Under the pieces are notes generated by a model. The model was not told where the DNA came from and ran no database searches. It saw only the letters and a list, made by a program, of their open reading frames with translations. Source: DASUBN01 sp036263155 (GTDB lineage Bacteria > Pseudomonadota > Gammaproteobacteria > Natronospirales > REEB76). From it: 25,530 nt of DNA. Positions within the stretch are counted from its first letter, which is position 1, and every line of letters starts with the position of its first letter. The translations under genes and the position numbers were made by a program. This document shows positions 7,285 to 14,710 of this stretch, piece by piece. The stretch is taken from positions 1 through 25,530 of the forward strand of contig DATAHN010000009.1 in the NCBI GenBank assembly GCA_036263155.1. Reading direction: 5' to 3'.

Positions 7285-8178
7285 ATGGCTGCCGCAGAGA
7301 CCCCCGTGTTCGAGACCCGCCTCAAAGGCCTGCCGCTGGTGCATCGGGGCAAGGTGCGGGACATCTACGATGCGGGGCCCGAGCACCTCTTGATCGTCAC
7401 CACCGACCGCCTCTCGGCCTTCGACGTGGTGCTGCCCGACCCCATCCCGGGCAAGGGCGCGGTGCTCACGGGCATCTCGCGCTTCTGGTTCAACAAGACG
7501 GCGCACATCATACCAAACCAGCTCACGGACATCGCCGTCGAGAGCGTGGTCAGCGACCCGGCCGAGCGCGCCATGCTCAAGGACCGCGCCATGGTGGTGC
7601 GCAAGCTGCGCGCGCTGCCCGTGGAGGCGGTGGCGCGCGGCTACCTCATCGGCTCCGGCTGGAAGGACTACCAGAAGACCGGCGCGGTGTGCGGCATCCC
7701 GCTGCCTAAGGGAATGCAGCAGGCCGAGAAGCTGCCGCAGCCGCTGTTCACGCCCGCCACCAAGGCGCCCAAGGGCCAGCATGACGAGAACATCCCCTTC
7801 GAGGAGGTCACCAAGCTGGTGGACCCGGCGCTCGCCGAGAAGGTGCGCGACACCACCCTCGCCATCTATGAGTTCGCCGCCAAGTACGCGCTGGAGCGCG
7901 GCATCATCATCGCCGACACCAAGTTCGAGTTCGGCGTGGACAAGGCCGGCCAGATGTACCTCATCGACGAGGTGCTGACACCGGATTCCTCGCGCTTCTG
8001 GCCGGCGGACACCTACCGGGCAGGCATGAGCCCGCCCTCCTTCGACAAGCAGTTCGTGCGCGACTACCTGGAGACGCTGGACTGGGACAAGAAGGCGCCG
8101 GGCCCGAAGCTGCCGGAAGACATCCTGCAGAAGACTGCTGCCAAGTACCGCGAGGCTTACGACCGGCTCACCCGATGA
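7285..8178 (+). CDS. purC: Phosphoribosylaminoimidazole-succinocarboxamide synthase
   Basis: This 297-residue SAICAR synthetase joins aspartate to CAIR using ATP in purine synthesis. Signatures in order are HRGKVRDIY near the N-terminus, DRLSAFDVVL, VEAVARGYLIGSGWKDY, LPQPLFTPATKAPKGQHD and DEVLTPDSSRFW near residue 228. At about 297 residues it is the long form, as in yeast Ade1 and several non-enteric proteobacteria, rather than the roughly 237-residue E. coli form. The ribosome site before the ATG at 7285 is weak. Its 3' end overlaps the membrane protein gene on the other strand by 11 bases. No other purine genes lie nearby. Confidence 0.97.
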   Translation: MAAAETPVFETRLKGLPLVHRGKVRDIYDAGPEHLLIVTTDRLSAFDVVLPDPIPGKGAVLTGISRFWFNKTAHIIPNQLTDIAVESVVSDPAERAMLKDRAMVVRKLRALPVEAVARGYLIGSGWKDYQKTGAVCGIPLPKGMQQAEKLPQPLFTPATKAPKGQHDENIPFEEVTKLVDPALAEKVRDTTLAIYEFAAKYALERGIIIADTKFEFGVDKAGQMYLIDEVLTPDSSRFWPADTYRAGMSPPSFDKQFVRDYLETLDWDKKAPGPKLPEDILQKTAAKYREAYDRLTR

Positions 8179-8842
8179 TCGAGTCCAGCTTCAGCACGTC
8201 CGGGTCGAACAGGTCCGGCCAGAACCACACCAGCGCGATCAGCCCCGTCCCCGCCGCCACCAGCGCGACGCGGTCGGTCACGCGCCGTGAGTCCAGCCAG
8301 AACGGCGCGAGGCACAGGAACGCCATCAGGTAGGCGAAGGCGAAGTACATCGCCGCCAGCGCCAGGGCCTTGAGCCGGCCCACAGGATCCCCGCCGAACA
8401 TCAGCAGCGCCAGCGAGAGCGCCGCGCCCGATAGCACCACGATGGAGTCCCGCACGCTGGCGATGAGCTTCACCATCAGCGTCGGCACGTGACCCTTCGG
8501 GAAGAACGTCACCCCCACGAAGATGAACTCCAGCCCCACCAGCACGATGGTGAGAGAGGCCATGATGATGAGGATGCTGGGGTTAAGGACGCCGGTGACG
8601 AAGTTGTAGAACACCGTGTAGGCGCCGGTGTGCATGTGGCGCATGAGCAGCAGCGCCAGCAGCGTGATGCACACGTTCACCCCGTAGTTGAACAGCGTGC
8701 TCTTGATGTCGTGGAAGATGGCGAGGCGGAACAGCGTGACCACGTCCGCCACGCTGCCGGCGGTGCGCAGCAGGAGGCCGCTCTCCCTAACGGCCCTGGT
8801 CTGCCCAGGCCGCGAAAATCGAATGAATGGCATTGACCCCAT
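8168..8842 (-). CDS. Hypothetical multi-pass membrane protein
   Basis: I do not recognise this protein (up to 224 residues). After a polar N-terminus it has about five hydrophobic segments near residues 52-68, 85-115, 132-150, 160-182 and 192-210, with short loops and few charged residues within helices. The start is uncertain. ATGs at 8842 or 8833 would overlap the upstream solute-binding-protein gene by about 50 bases, while a GTG at 8749 gives a non-overlapping form starting MADVVTLFRL. It is on the same strand as, and directly downstream of, the cobalamin-binding-type protein, so co-transcription is likely. It does not resemble a BtuC-type permease, which is longer and has ten helices. 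Confidence 0.6.
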   Translation of the reverse strand: MGSMPFIRFSRPGQTRAVRESGLLLRTAGSVADVVTLFRLAIFHDIKSTLFNYGVNVCITLLALLLMRHMHTGAYTVFYNFVTGVLNPSILIIMASLTIVLVGLEFIFVGVTFFPKGHVPTLMVKLIASVRDSIVVLSGAALSLALLMFGGDPVGRLKALALAAMYFAFAYLMAFLCLAPFWLDSRRVTDRVALVAAGTGLIALVWFWPDLFDPDVLKLDSIIG

Positions 8843-9587
8843 CCGTGAGGGCCGCCGGCCCCGGTTGCAGGATGAGGGAAGACTTTATCTCATGCAGCTC
8901 CCCGTTGCGCACCGCCGGCACCTCGCCCCAGCCGGGGCGGGCCACCACCTCCTTGGGCCTGAACTTCTTGCCGCACCAGGAGCCCAGGATGATGTCCGGC
9001 GCGCGGCGCGGCACCTCCAGGGGGTCCGCCACGATGCGGTTCTTGGCGAGGGATTCCCTGGCCAGCTCCGGGAATATGTCGGCCCCGCCCGCGATGCCGA
9101 TGAGCTCCGAGACCCAGGCGATGCCGGAGATCTGCGGCGTGTCCCACTCCTCGAAGTAGACCCGCGGGCGGCGCGGCAGCCTGGCCGCGGCAGCCCGCAG
9201 CCGTTCCAGCCCTGCCTCCAGCTCCTCCACCAGCCGCCGGGTCTTGGCCTCGCAGCCCAGCATGCCGCCCAGCATGGAGATCATGCGGAAGATGTCCGCC
9301 ACCGTGCGGTGGTTGAACACGTGCACCTCGATGCCGAGTTTCACCAGTTCCGCCGCGATGTCCGCCTGCAGGTCCGAGAAACCCAATACAAGGTCTGGTT
9401 TCAAGGCCGCGATCTTATCCAGCTTGGCGCTGGTGAAGGCCGAGACCTTGGGCTTCTCGCGCCGCGCCTGGGGTGGTCTCACGGTGAAACCGGAGATGCC
9501 GACGATGCGCGCGTCCTCCTCCAGGAGATACAGCGTCTCGGTGGTCTCCTCGGTGAGGCAGACGATGCGTTCGGGGTAGTGGGCCAT
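8787..9587 (-). CDS. Cobalamin/siderophore-type solute-binding protein without signal peptide
   Basis: This is a 266-residue BtuF/FepB-like periplasmic-binding-protein fold (COG0614 type). It opens with PERIVCLTEETTETLYLL, followed by RIVGISGFTVRPP and LDKIAALKPDLVLGFSDLQ, the first lobe hallmarks. A long backbone helix near 105-145 and the second lobe WVSELIGIAGGADIFPEL and PDIILGSWCGKKF follow. The ATG at 9587 is preferred, because the longer frame to 9662 would overlap srkA and still has no signal peptide. So the protein looks cytoplasmic, which is odd for a transport binding protein. No ABC permease or ATPase is adjacent. Similar leaderless proteins are annotated as cobalamin-binding in proteobacteria; the ligand is unproven. 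Confidence 0.75.
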   Translation of the reverse strand: MAHYPERIVCLTEETTETLYLLEEDARIVGISGFTVRPPQARREKPKVSAFTSAKLDKIAALKPDLVLGFSDLQADIAAELVKLGIEVHVFNHRTVADIFRMISMLGGMLGCEAKTRRLVEELEAGLERLRAAAARLPRRPRVYFEEWDTPQISGIAWVSELIGIAGGADIFPELARESLAKNRIVADPLEVPRRAPDIILGSWCGKKFRPKEVVARPGWGEVPAVRNGELHEIKSSLILQPGPAALTDGVNAIHSIFAAWADQGR

Positions 9588-9628
9588 GGCCCACAGGATA
9601 GCGCAGCGATACGGGTTAGACTGCGCGC

Positions 9629-10648
9629 ATGGAAGAACAAGTCGAAGAGAATAAGAATGCACCTTACGCCGGGCTGACGCCCGACGAGGTGCTGAACTCC
9701 ATAGAAGCAGCCGGCTGGCGGCCGGATGGTACGCTGCTCGCGCTCAACAGCTACGAGAACCGCGTCTACCAGGTGGGCGTGGAGGACGGCAAACCCCTGG
9801 TGGCGAAGTTCTATCGCCCGGGCCGCTGGACCGACGCCGCCATCCTCGAGGAGCATGCGTTCACCGCTGAGCTCAAGGAGCGGGAGATCCCCGCGGTGCC
9901 GCCCATCGCCCATCCGGACGGCCGCACCCTGCTGCACCATGCCGGCTACCGCTTCGCGGTGTTCCCGCGTCAGGGTGGCCGCGCGCCGGACCTGGAGAGC
10001 GAGGACAACCTGGAATGGATGGGCCGCTTCCTGGGCCGCATCCACGCCGTGGGCGCCACCAAGCCTTTCCACCACCGCCACGTGATCAACGCCGAGACCT
10101 ACGGCCGCACCCCGCGGGACTGGCTGCTGGAGAGCCGCTTCATCCCCGACAACCTGAAGCCCCGCTATAAGGAGGTCACGGACCTCTTGCTGGCGGGCAT
10201 AGAGCGTTGCTACGGCCGCGCCGGGGAGATCTCCACGTTGCGCCTGCACGGGGACTGCCACCCGGGCAACGTGCTCTGGACCGACGATGGCCCCCACTTC
10301 GTGGACTTCGACGACTCCGGCACCGGCCCCGCGGTACAGGACCTGTGGATGCTGCTCTCGGGCGAGCGCCACGAGATGCAGCTCCAACTCGCGGCGGTGC
10401 TGGAGGGCTATGAGCAGTTCGCGGAGTTCGATGCCCTGGAGCTGTGGCTGGTAGAGCCGCTGCGCACCCTGCGCATGATGCATTACGCCTGCTGGATCGC
10501 CCGCCGCTGGGACGACCCGGCCTTCCCTCGCGCCTTCCCCTGGTTCGACGGGCCGCGCTACTGGGAGGAACACCTCCAGACGCTCAGGGAGCAGGTCCCC
10601 TTGCTGGACGAGCCGGCGTTGGAAGTTGACGGTGGCGGCAACCGTTAG
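9629..10648 (+). CDS. srkA: Stress response serine/threonine kinase A (YihE)
   Basis: This 339-residue aminoglycoside-phosphotransferase-fold protein kinase matches SrkA in length. The N-terminal segment LTPDEVLNSIEAAGW then LLALNSYENRVYQVG (residues 37-50) is characteristic of the family. The nucleotide lobe lysine is in PLVAKFYRP. The catalytic loop is HGDCHPGN at 207-214, and the metal-binding strand is FVDFDDSG at 224-231 followed by VQDLWMLLSG. In E. coli SrkA protects against Cpx-linked envelope and oxidative stress and opposes MazEF-type death. The ATG lies 41 bases from the divergent solute-binding-protein start. In E. coli the partner is dsbA; it is absent here. Confidence 0.94.
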   Translation: MEEQVEENKNAPYAGLTPDEVLNSIEAAGWRPDGTLLALNSYENRVYQVGVEDGKPLVAKFYRPGRWTDAAILEEHAFTAELKEREIPAVPPIAHPDGRTLLHHAGYRFAVFPRQGGRAPDLESEDNLEWMGRFLGRIHAVGATKPFHHRHVINAETYGRTPRDWLLESRFIPDNLKPRYKEVTDLLLAGIERCYGRAGEISTLRLHGDCHPGNVLWTDDGPHFVDFDDSGTGPAVQDLWMLLSGERHEMQLQLAAVLEGYEQFAEFDALELWLVEPLRTLRMMHYACWIARRWDDPAFPRAFPWFDGPRYWEEHLQTLREQVPLLDEPALEVDGGGNR

Positions 10649-10650
10649 TG

Positions 10651-10685
10651 CCAAAAGCGTCACGGCAGCTTTTAGCCCCTTTTGG
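10651..10685 (+). terminator. Weak hairpin after srkA
   Basis: CCAAAAG (10651-10657) can pair with CTTTTGG (10679-10685), or AAAAGC (10653-10658) with GCTTTT (10668-10673). The stems are AT-rich and no U-run follows, so this is at best a weak terminator or a chance pairing just after the srkA stop. Confidence 0.25.
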
Positions 10686-10710
10686 AGCCGACACCAAGAA
10701 CAGATAAAAT
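10682..10710 (+). promoter_or_regulatory. Possible sigma70 promoter for the acetyltransferase gene
   Basis: TTGGAG (10682-10687), a 17-base spacer and TAAAAT (10705-10710) precede the ATG at 10738 by 27 bases. The -10 box matches 5 of 6 consensus positions and the -35 box only 3 of 6. Confidence 0.4.
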
Positions 10711-10737
10711 AGCGGCAACCGCAACGAGCCAAGAACC

Positions 10738-11208
10738 ATGATCCGCCTCGCCACGCTTAGAGACATCGACGCTCTCCTCCCCATCGAGCATCGTTCGTTC
10801 CAGACCGACCGCCTCACCCGCCTGGATTTCACCCGCGCCCTCAAGGGCAAGAGCGCCGTGCTGCTGGTCGCCGAGCAGGGCGGCGCGGTGCTGGGCTATG
10901 CGCTCATCCGCGTGCGCGGCCGCCAGGCGCACCTGGAATCCCTGGCGGTGGACCCGGACGCGCGGCGCCTGGGGCTCGGCCGCACGCTGCTCAAGGCCGC
11001 CGAGCAGGCGGTGCTGGAGCGCGGCGCGCTGCACATGCGCCTGGAGATCCGCGAGGACAACCCCGCCGCCTACGCGCTCTATCGCGCCCTGGGCTACCGC
11101 CAGCACGGCACCTGGCTTGAGTACTACGAGGACGAGACCGACGCCCTGCGCCTGCGCAAGGCCCTCACCATCCCCGGCGCAGAAGATGAAGGCTTGGGGA
11201 TCGGCTAA
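10738..11208 (+). CDS. GNAT-family N-acetyltransferase
   Basis: This 156-residue protein has a single GNAT domain. The acetyl-CoA loop motif A is visible as LESLAVDPDARRLGLGRTLL near residues 64-83, matching the V-x-P-x-x-R-x-x-G-x-G-x-x-L pattern. Motif B follows as IREDNPAAYALYRALGYRQHG near 101-121, typical of RimI-like enzymes. It therefore transfers an acetyl group to an amine, but the acceptor cannot be read from sequence. RimI proper acetylates ribosomal S18 and usually lies near tsaB or dnaQ-type neighbours, which are not here. The last 15 residues are a poorly conserved acidic/glycine tail. It lies 60 bases upstream of the YihY-family gene, possibly co-transcribed. Confidence 0.85.
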   Translation: MIRLATLRDIDALLPIEHRSFQTDRLTRLDFTRALKGKSAVLLVAEQGGAVLGYALIRVRGRQAHLESLAVDPDARRLGLGRTLLKAAEQAVLERGALHMRLEIREDNPAAYALYRALGYRQHGTWLEYYEDETDALRLRKALTIPGAEDEGLGIG

Positions 11209-11268
11209 GGCCGGCAAGAAAAGCCGGTAAAAACGGCCAAAAACAACGATTTGCGCTAGGATTGAAGC

Positions 11269-12645
11269 ATGCTCAAGCGCCTCTCCGACAAGTTCAGCAG
11301 CGCCGTCTGGCAGCAGGACGTGTACGCCATGAGCCGCACGCGGCGTATCCTCACCTTCTGGGTGCGGATGGGCAACGTGCTCATGGACGAGCTCCTCTAC
11401 GGCGACCTGCGCATCCGCGCCATGGCGCTGGTGTACATCACCATCCTGGCGCTGGTGCCGTTCCTGGCCTTCGCCTTCTCGGTGCTCAAGGGCTTCGGCG
11501 TGCAGCACAAGCTGCAGCCGCTGCTGGCGAACCTGTTCATGCCTCTCGGCGCCCGCGGCGTTGAGATCGCCGCCAAGGTCATCGACTTCGTCAACAACGT
11601 GAAGGCCGGCATCCTCGGCACCGTGGGCCTGGCGCTGCTGCTCTACACGGTGGTCACCACCGTGCGCATGGTGGAGACGGCGTTCAACCACGTGTGGCGC
11701 GTGCGCGAGCCGCGCGGCTTCATGGAGGGCTTCGGTCACTACATCAGTGTCATCCTCATCGGCCCGCTGCTGCTGGTGTCCGCCTTCGGCCTCACCGCCA
11801 CCATCAGCAGCCAGTCGGCGGTGCAGCACATCATCGACCTCGCGCCGGTGGGCGTGCTGCTGGTGGCCGCCGCCAAGCTTCTGCCCTACGTGTTCGTGAT
11901 CCTCGCGTTCACGTTCCTCTACATGTTCGTGCCCAACACGCACGTGCAGTTCCGGTCAGCGCTCATCGGCGCCGTCATCGCCGGCGTGGGCTGGGAAGTG
12001 GCAGGTTACATCTTCACCGAGCTCTCGGCCCAGTCCACGCGGCTCACCGCCATCTACTCCGGTTTCGCCATCATGATGATGTTCATGGTCTGGCTCTACA
12101 CCAGCTGGATCATCGTGCTGGTGGGCACCCAGATCGCGTTCTACGTGCAGAACCCGGAGCTGGTGCGCTACGGCCTGAAGCACAACGAGGTGGGCGGCCG
12201 CACCATGGAGCGCGTGGCCGTGCACATCATGTACCTGGTCGGACGCGCCTACGAGGAAGGCCACACGCCGTGGTCCCGCGAGCAGCTGGCGCGCCGCCTG
12301 CATCTGCCCACCGACCTCATCCTCAACGTGCTGGAGCGCCTGTGCCAGCGGGGACTCCTGGCGGTGGTCTCCGGCAAGATCCGCCGCTACATGCCCGCCT
12401 ACGACATCGCGGAGATGACGTTGCGGGAGGTGGTGATGGCCGTCCGCCGCAACCCCGAGCAGCAGGGCGACGCGGACAAGCACATCAAGACCATCTCCCA
12501 GGCGGAGGACGTCATCCGCAAGCTGGACACGGCCGCCAACGAGACCCTGGGCAAGATCACGCTCAAGGAGTTCATCAGCCAGGGCGAGCCGGCTGAGCTT
12601 GAAACCGCGACCGTCCTCCTGGCCCGCCAGAGTAAGAAAAAGTAA
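11269..12645 (+). CDS. YihY/BrkB-family membrane protein with C-terminal winged-helix-like extension
   Basis: This 458-residue protein has an N-terminal membrane domain of the former ribonuclease BN/BrkB/YihY family. There are six helices between residues about 50 and 295, with the family signatures MALVYITILALVPFLAF, AFNHVWRVREPRGF, and the late TAIYSGFAIMMMFMVWLY. The first 290 residues equal a whole E. coli YihY; the remaining 165 form a soluble, charged domain. EQLARRLHLPTDLILNVLER then LCQRGLLAVV resembles a winged helix (residues about 343-375). A helical tail follows. RNase BN activity was reassigned to another protein, so function is open. AGGA seven bases before the ATG supports the start. 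Confidence 0.85.
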   Translation: MLKRLSDKFSSAVWQQDVYAMSRTRRILTFWVRMGNVLMDELLYGDLRIRAMALVYITILALVPFLAFAFSVLKGFGVQHKLQPLLANLFMPLGARGVEIAAKVIDFVNNVKAGILGTVGLALLLYTVVTTVRMVETAFNHVWRVREPRGFMEGFGHYISVILIGPLLLVSAFGLTATISSQSAVQHIIDLAPVGVLLVAAAKLLPYVFVILAFTFLYMFVPNTHVQFRSALIGAVIAGVGWEVAGYIFTELSAQSTRLTAIYSGFAIMMMFMVWLYTSWIIVLVGTQIAFYVQNPELVRYGLKHNEVGGRTMERVAVHIMYLVGRAYEEGHTPWSREQLARRLHLPTDLILNVLERLCQRGLLAVVSGKIRRYMPAYDIAEMTLREVVMAVRRNPEQQGDADKHIKTISQAEDVIRKLDTAANETLGKITLKEFISQGEPAELETATVLLARQSKKK

Positions 12646-12710
12646 AACGCGTTTATTGTCCCCCGCGCCGCTTCGCATCAACCCGCGACCGGCAGCGCTA
12701 ACATGGGGGC

Positions 12711-13379
12711 ATGAAGAGCTTCCTCGAACGCAACAAGATCTATTTCGAGATCTTCACCTCGCTGCTGTTCGGCCTCGCCGCGCTGTTCGTCTCCCTCGCC
12801 TCCTACCGCATCAGCAACCAGCAGCTGGCCTTGAACTCCCAGGCCCAGCAGCCGCACTTCTCGGTGCAGACGTCCTACATCTTCAACCCCGGCACCCAGA
12901 AGTACGACGAGACCCAGCTCTACGTGAACAACGTGAGCGGCTTCGCCTACAACATCCATTGCCAGGTCTACAGCTTCATCGCCCTCACCCTCTCGGTGGA
13001 CGGCAAACGTGAGACCTCCCGGGTACCGCTCATCGGCTACTACCCCGTCTCGCACCGCACGGACTCCTCGGTGGGCACCCTGTTCGTGTTCAGCGGCGGC
13101 GCCAACAACGCCCGCTACATCGGCCTCGAGAACTCCCTGCGCAACGAGCCGCTGTCAGTCAACAAGAGCTTCGTGGAGAGCAAGCTCGAGAACCTGGTGA
13201 CCATCGACTACCTGGACACCACCAACGTGAAGCATACGTCCTACTTCCTGGACGGTGAGGCCATCCCGGAGGACGAGGCGAAGAAGAAGTTGGAAGACTA
13301 CGGGACGATGAAGCCGCTGGACATCGAGAAGGCGACGGCGGAGGATGTCCTAAGCGCTGCAGATGCCGAGAGGGGATGA
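12711..13379 (+). CDS. Hypothetical single-pass membrane protein
   Basis: I do not recognise this 222-residue protein. One hydrophobic helix at residues about 13-31 (FEIFTSLLFGLAALFVSLA) follows a short basic N-terminus. It looks like an anchor with the remainder outside the cytoplasm. The body is rich in aromatic, Asn and Ser residues with alternating beta-like pattern (VQTSYIFNPG, QLYVNNVSGFAYNIH), and ends in an acidic, lysine-rich helical tail from about 185. There are no catalytic signatures and one Cys. The start is supported by frame only; the GGGGG run sits too close to the ATG. It is 65 bases downstream of the YihY-family gene and 1 base before the next gene, suggesting an operon. 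Confidence 0.7.
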   Translation: MKSFLERNKIYFEIFTSLLFGLAALFVSLASYRISNQQLALNSQAQQPHFSVQTSYIFNPGTQKYDETQLYVNNVSGFAYNIHCQVYSFIALTLSVDGKRETSRVPLIGYYPVSHRTDSSVGTLFVFSGGANNARYIGLENSLRNEPLSVNKSFVESKLENLVTIDYLDTTNVKHTSYFLDGEAIPEDEAKKKLEDYGTMKPLDIEKATAEDVLSAADAERG

Positions 13380-13380
13380 C

Positions 13381-13971
13381 GTGCTGCGCATACTTATCTC
13401 TTCGCTACTGCTGTTGCTTTCTGCCGATGCCGGTGCCGCGGATCATTTCTTGCCATTGGAAGGAGGCATCGACGAGCTTCATCAGAATTCGAGCGAGAGT
13501 TGGTTTAAAACCTTGAAGAAAGGGGATCTCACTTTCCTGGAACTCGATACCTTCCCTGCTATTGGCCCTCTGCCTTCTTACCTGGGAGTGATAGCGCCTA
13601 ACCTCCAAGGCCCGTTCCGGCTCTGCTATCTTGAGGATAGTTATGACAAAGCGGGGCCTCTCTGCGTGCCAATACCACCAAAGTTTGCCGTAGCCCTGAA
13701 TGACCGTGCGGGAACCATCCTCAAACAACTGACTTACGACGACGGCAAGCCCGGAGTGAGTCCAGTCGATCCGACCATGTACTATCTGAAGGCGGGATTC
13801 ATTTATGCAGAGAGCCGCCACGTTGACACGGGGAGCGTGCCGGATCGATTGATCAAAACACTCTCAAGATGCGCCACCATCACTAAGCTGTCGCCTGAGG
13901 ACCCCGCCCGTCAAAAGCTCATGGATGAGATACTGAAGGACCTGGACGCGATAGAGCCAGCAGAACGATGA
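13381..13971 (+). CDS. Hypothetical secreted protein, low-GC
   Basis: I chose the GTG at 13381 because AGGGG lies 5 bases upstream and the product then begins with a clear signal peptide. It reads MLRILISSLLLLLSADAGAA, with cleavage likely after the Ala-Ala near residue 20. An ATG at 13363 lacks a ribosome site. The mature part of about 176 residues has three Cys, two within a LCYLEDSYDKAGPLC segment that could form a disulphide. No family is recognised. Base composition is unusual: 13441-13560 is 56/120 (47%) GC by direct count, against about 70% in neighbouring genes, and codons such as TTA-poor but AAA/GAT/CTT-rich choices differ. It may be recently acquired or weakly expressed. Confidence 0.68.
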   Translation: MLRILISSLLLLLSADAGAADHFLPLEGGIDELHQNSSESWFKTLKKGDLTFLELDTFPAIGPLPSYLGVIAPNLQGPFRLCYLEDSYDKAGPLCVPIPPKFAVALNDRAGTILKQLTYDDGKPGVSPVDPTMYYLKAGFIYAESRHVDTGSVPDRLIKTLSRCATITKLSPEDPARQKLMDEILKDLDAIEPAER

Positions 13972-14228
13972 AGAAGCTCAAGCACGAAGCCGAACTGACC
14001 AAGGAAGCCATCGCGGCCGGGGTGAAATACGCCGAAGGGCGTGGCGCGGTGGTGTTCGAAGCCACCGATTCCCAAGAGGACAAGATCCTCTACATCTACC
14101 GCCTGCTGGTGCATGACAGGAAGATCGCGCCGATGCCGGAGGAACAGGTCTCCCAGCAGTCCATGCGCCACCGGCTCGCCCTCTGGTACGCGCACCAGCT
14201 GCCGAAGGGACACAAGCTGCTGGACTAG
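13968..14228 (+). CDS. Small conserved protein, DUF5062-like
   Basis: This 86-residue protein begins MKKLKHEAELTKEAIAAGVKYAEGRGAV and continues with DKILYIYRLLVHDRKIAPMP and RHRLALWYAHQLPKG. From memory this matches the layout of the DUF5062 family, small cytoplasmic helical proteins known from gammaproteobacteria. No function has been established for it that I know of. There is no signal peptide or membrane segment. Its ATG overlaps the stop of the preceding secreted-protein gene in an ATGA (13968-13971), which implies coupling. Its stop overlaps the convergent DUF2269-type gene. GC content is back to that of the chromosome, unlike its upstream neighbour. Confidence 0.75.
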   Translation: MKKLKHEAELTKEAIAAGVKYAEGRGAVVFEATDSQEDKILYIYRLLVHDRKIAPMPEEQVSQQSMRHRLALWYAHQLPKGHKLLD

Positions 14229-14710
14229 GTGACGGGTAAGGGTCTTCCCACCATCAGGAAGAAGATCACCAGTACCAGCAGGAACGCCGGCACACCGAGC
14301 ACGAACCACAATACGAAGCTTCGGTGGAATCCAGGACTCAAGGACGCGATGGAAGGTGCCCGCTCCGCCTCGCGGCTCATGCGCACCTGGATCGCCACCA
14401 CGGGCAACCACAGCAAGCCCACCAGCACGAAAAGACCGATCACGGTGAGCGTCCAGGGGCTCGACCAGGACCAGGCGTCCAGACTCATCAGCATGAATCC
14501 GCTCACCGCCTGGAACACCACGGCAGGCGCGGTGAAGCAGGCATCGGCCACCACCGTGAGCCGGAGCACGGCCCGCAGCCCGTCGATCTCCCCCGCCTTC
14601 AGTGCCCGCCGGTAGCCGAACCAGGCGAAGAACGCGATGCCCAGCCCCGTGCCGAACAGGACGGAAGCGCTGACGATGTGGGCCATCTTCCACAGCAAGT
14701 AACCGTTCAA
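14225..14710 (-). CDS. DUF2269-type integral membrane protein
   Basis: This 161-residue protein has four membrane helices near residues 7-28, 45-74, 84-107 and 130-155. It begins MNGYLLWKMAHIVSASVLFGTGLG, with the helix-1 His and the G-x-G-x-A-F-x-W pattern that I associate with the DUF2269 predicted membrane protein family. Conserved His11 and several Trp/Tyr residues at helix ends may be functional, but nothing biochemical is known to me. Its ATG overlaps the stop of the oxidoreductase gene (14707-14710), so the two are an operon. Its stop overlaps the convergent small DUF5062-like gene. It is probably a partner or accessory of the oxidoreductase; that is inference from coupling only. Confidence 0.75.
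   Translation of the reverse strand: MNGYLLWKMAHIVSASVLFGTGLGIAFFAWFGYRRALKAGEIDGLRAVLRLTVVADACFTAPAVVFQAVSGFMLMSLDAWSWSSPWTLTVIGLFVLVGLLWLPVVAIQVRMSREAERAPSIASLSPGFHRSFVLWFVLGVPAFLLVLVIFFLMVGRPLPVT

Noticed and set aside
9588..9662. N-terminal extension of the solute-binding protein to 9662
   Set aside because: It would overlap the srkA start, is not a signal peptide, and the fold begins right at the ATG at 9587.
9479..10732. 417-codon minus-strand frame covering srkA
   Set aside because: Antisense shadow of srkA, with no ribosome site or family resemblance.
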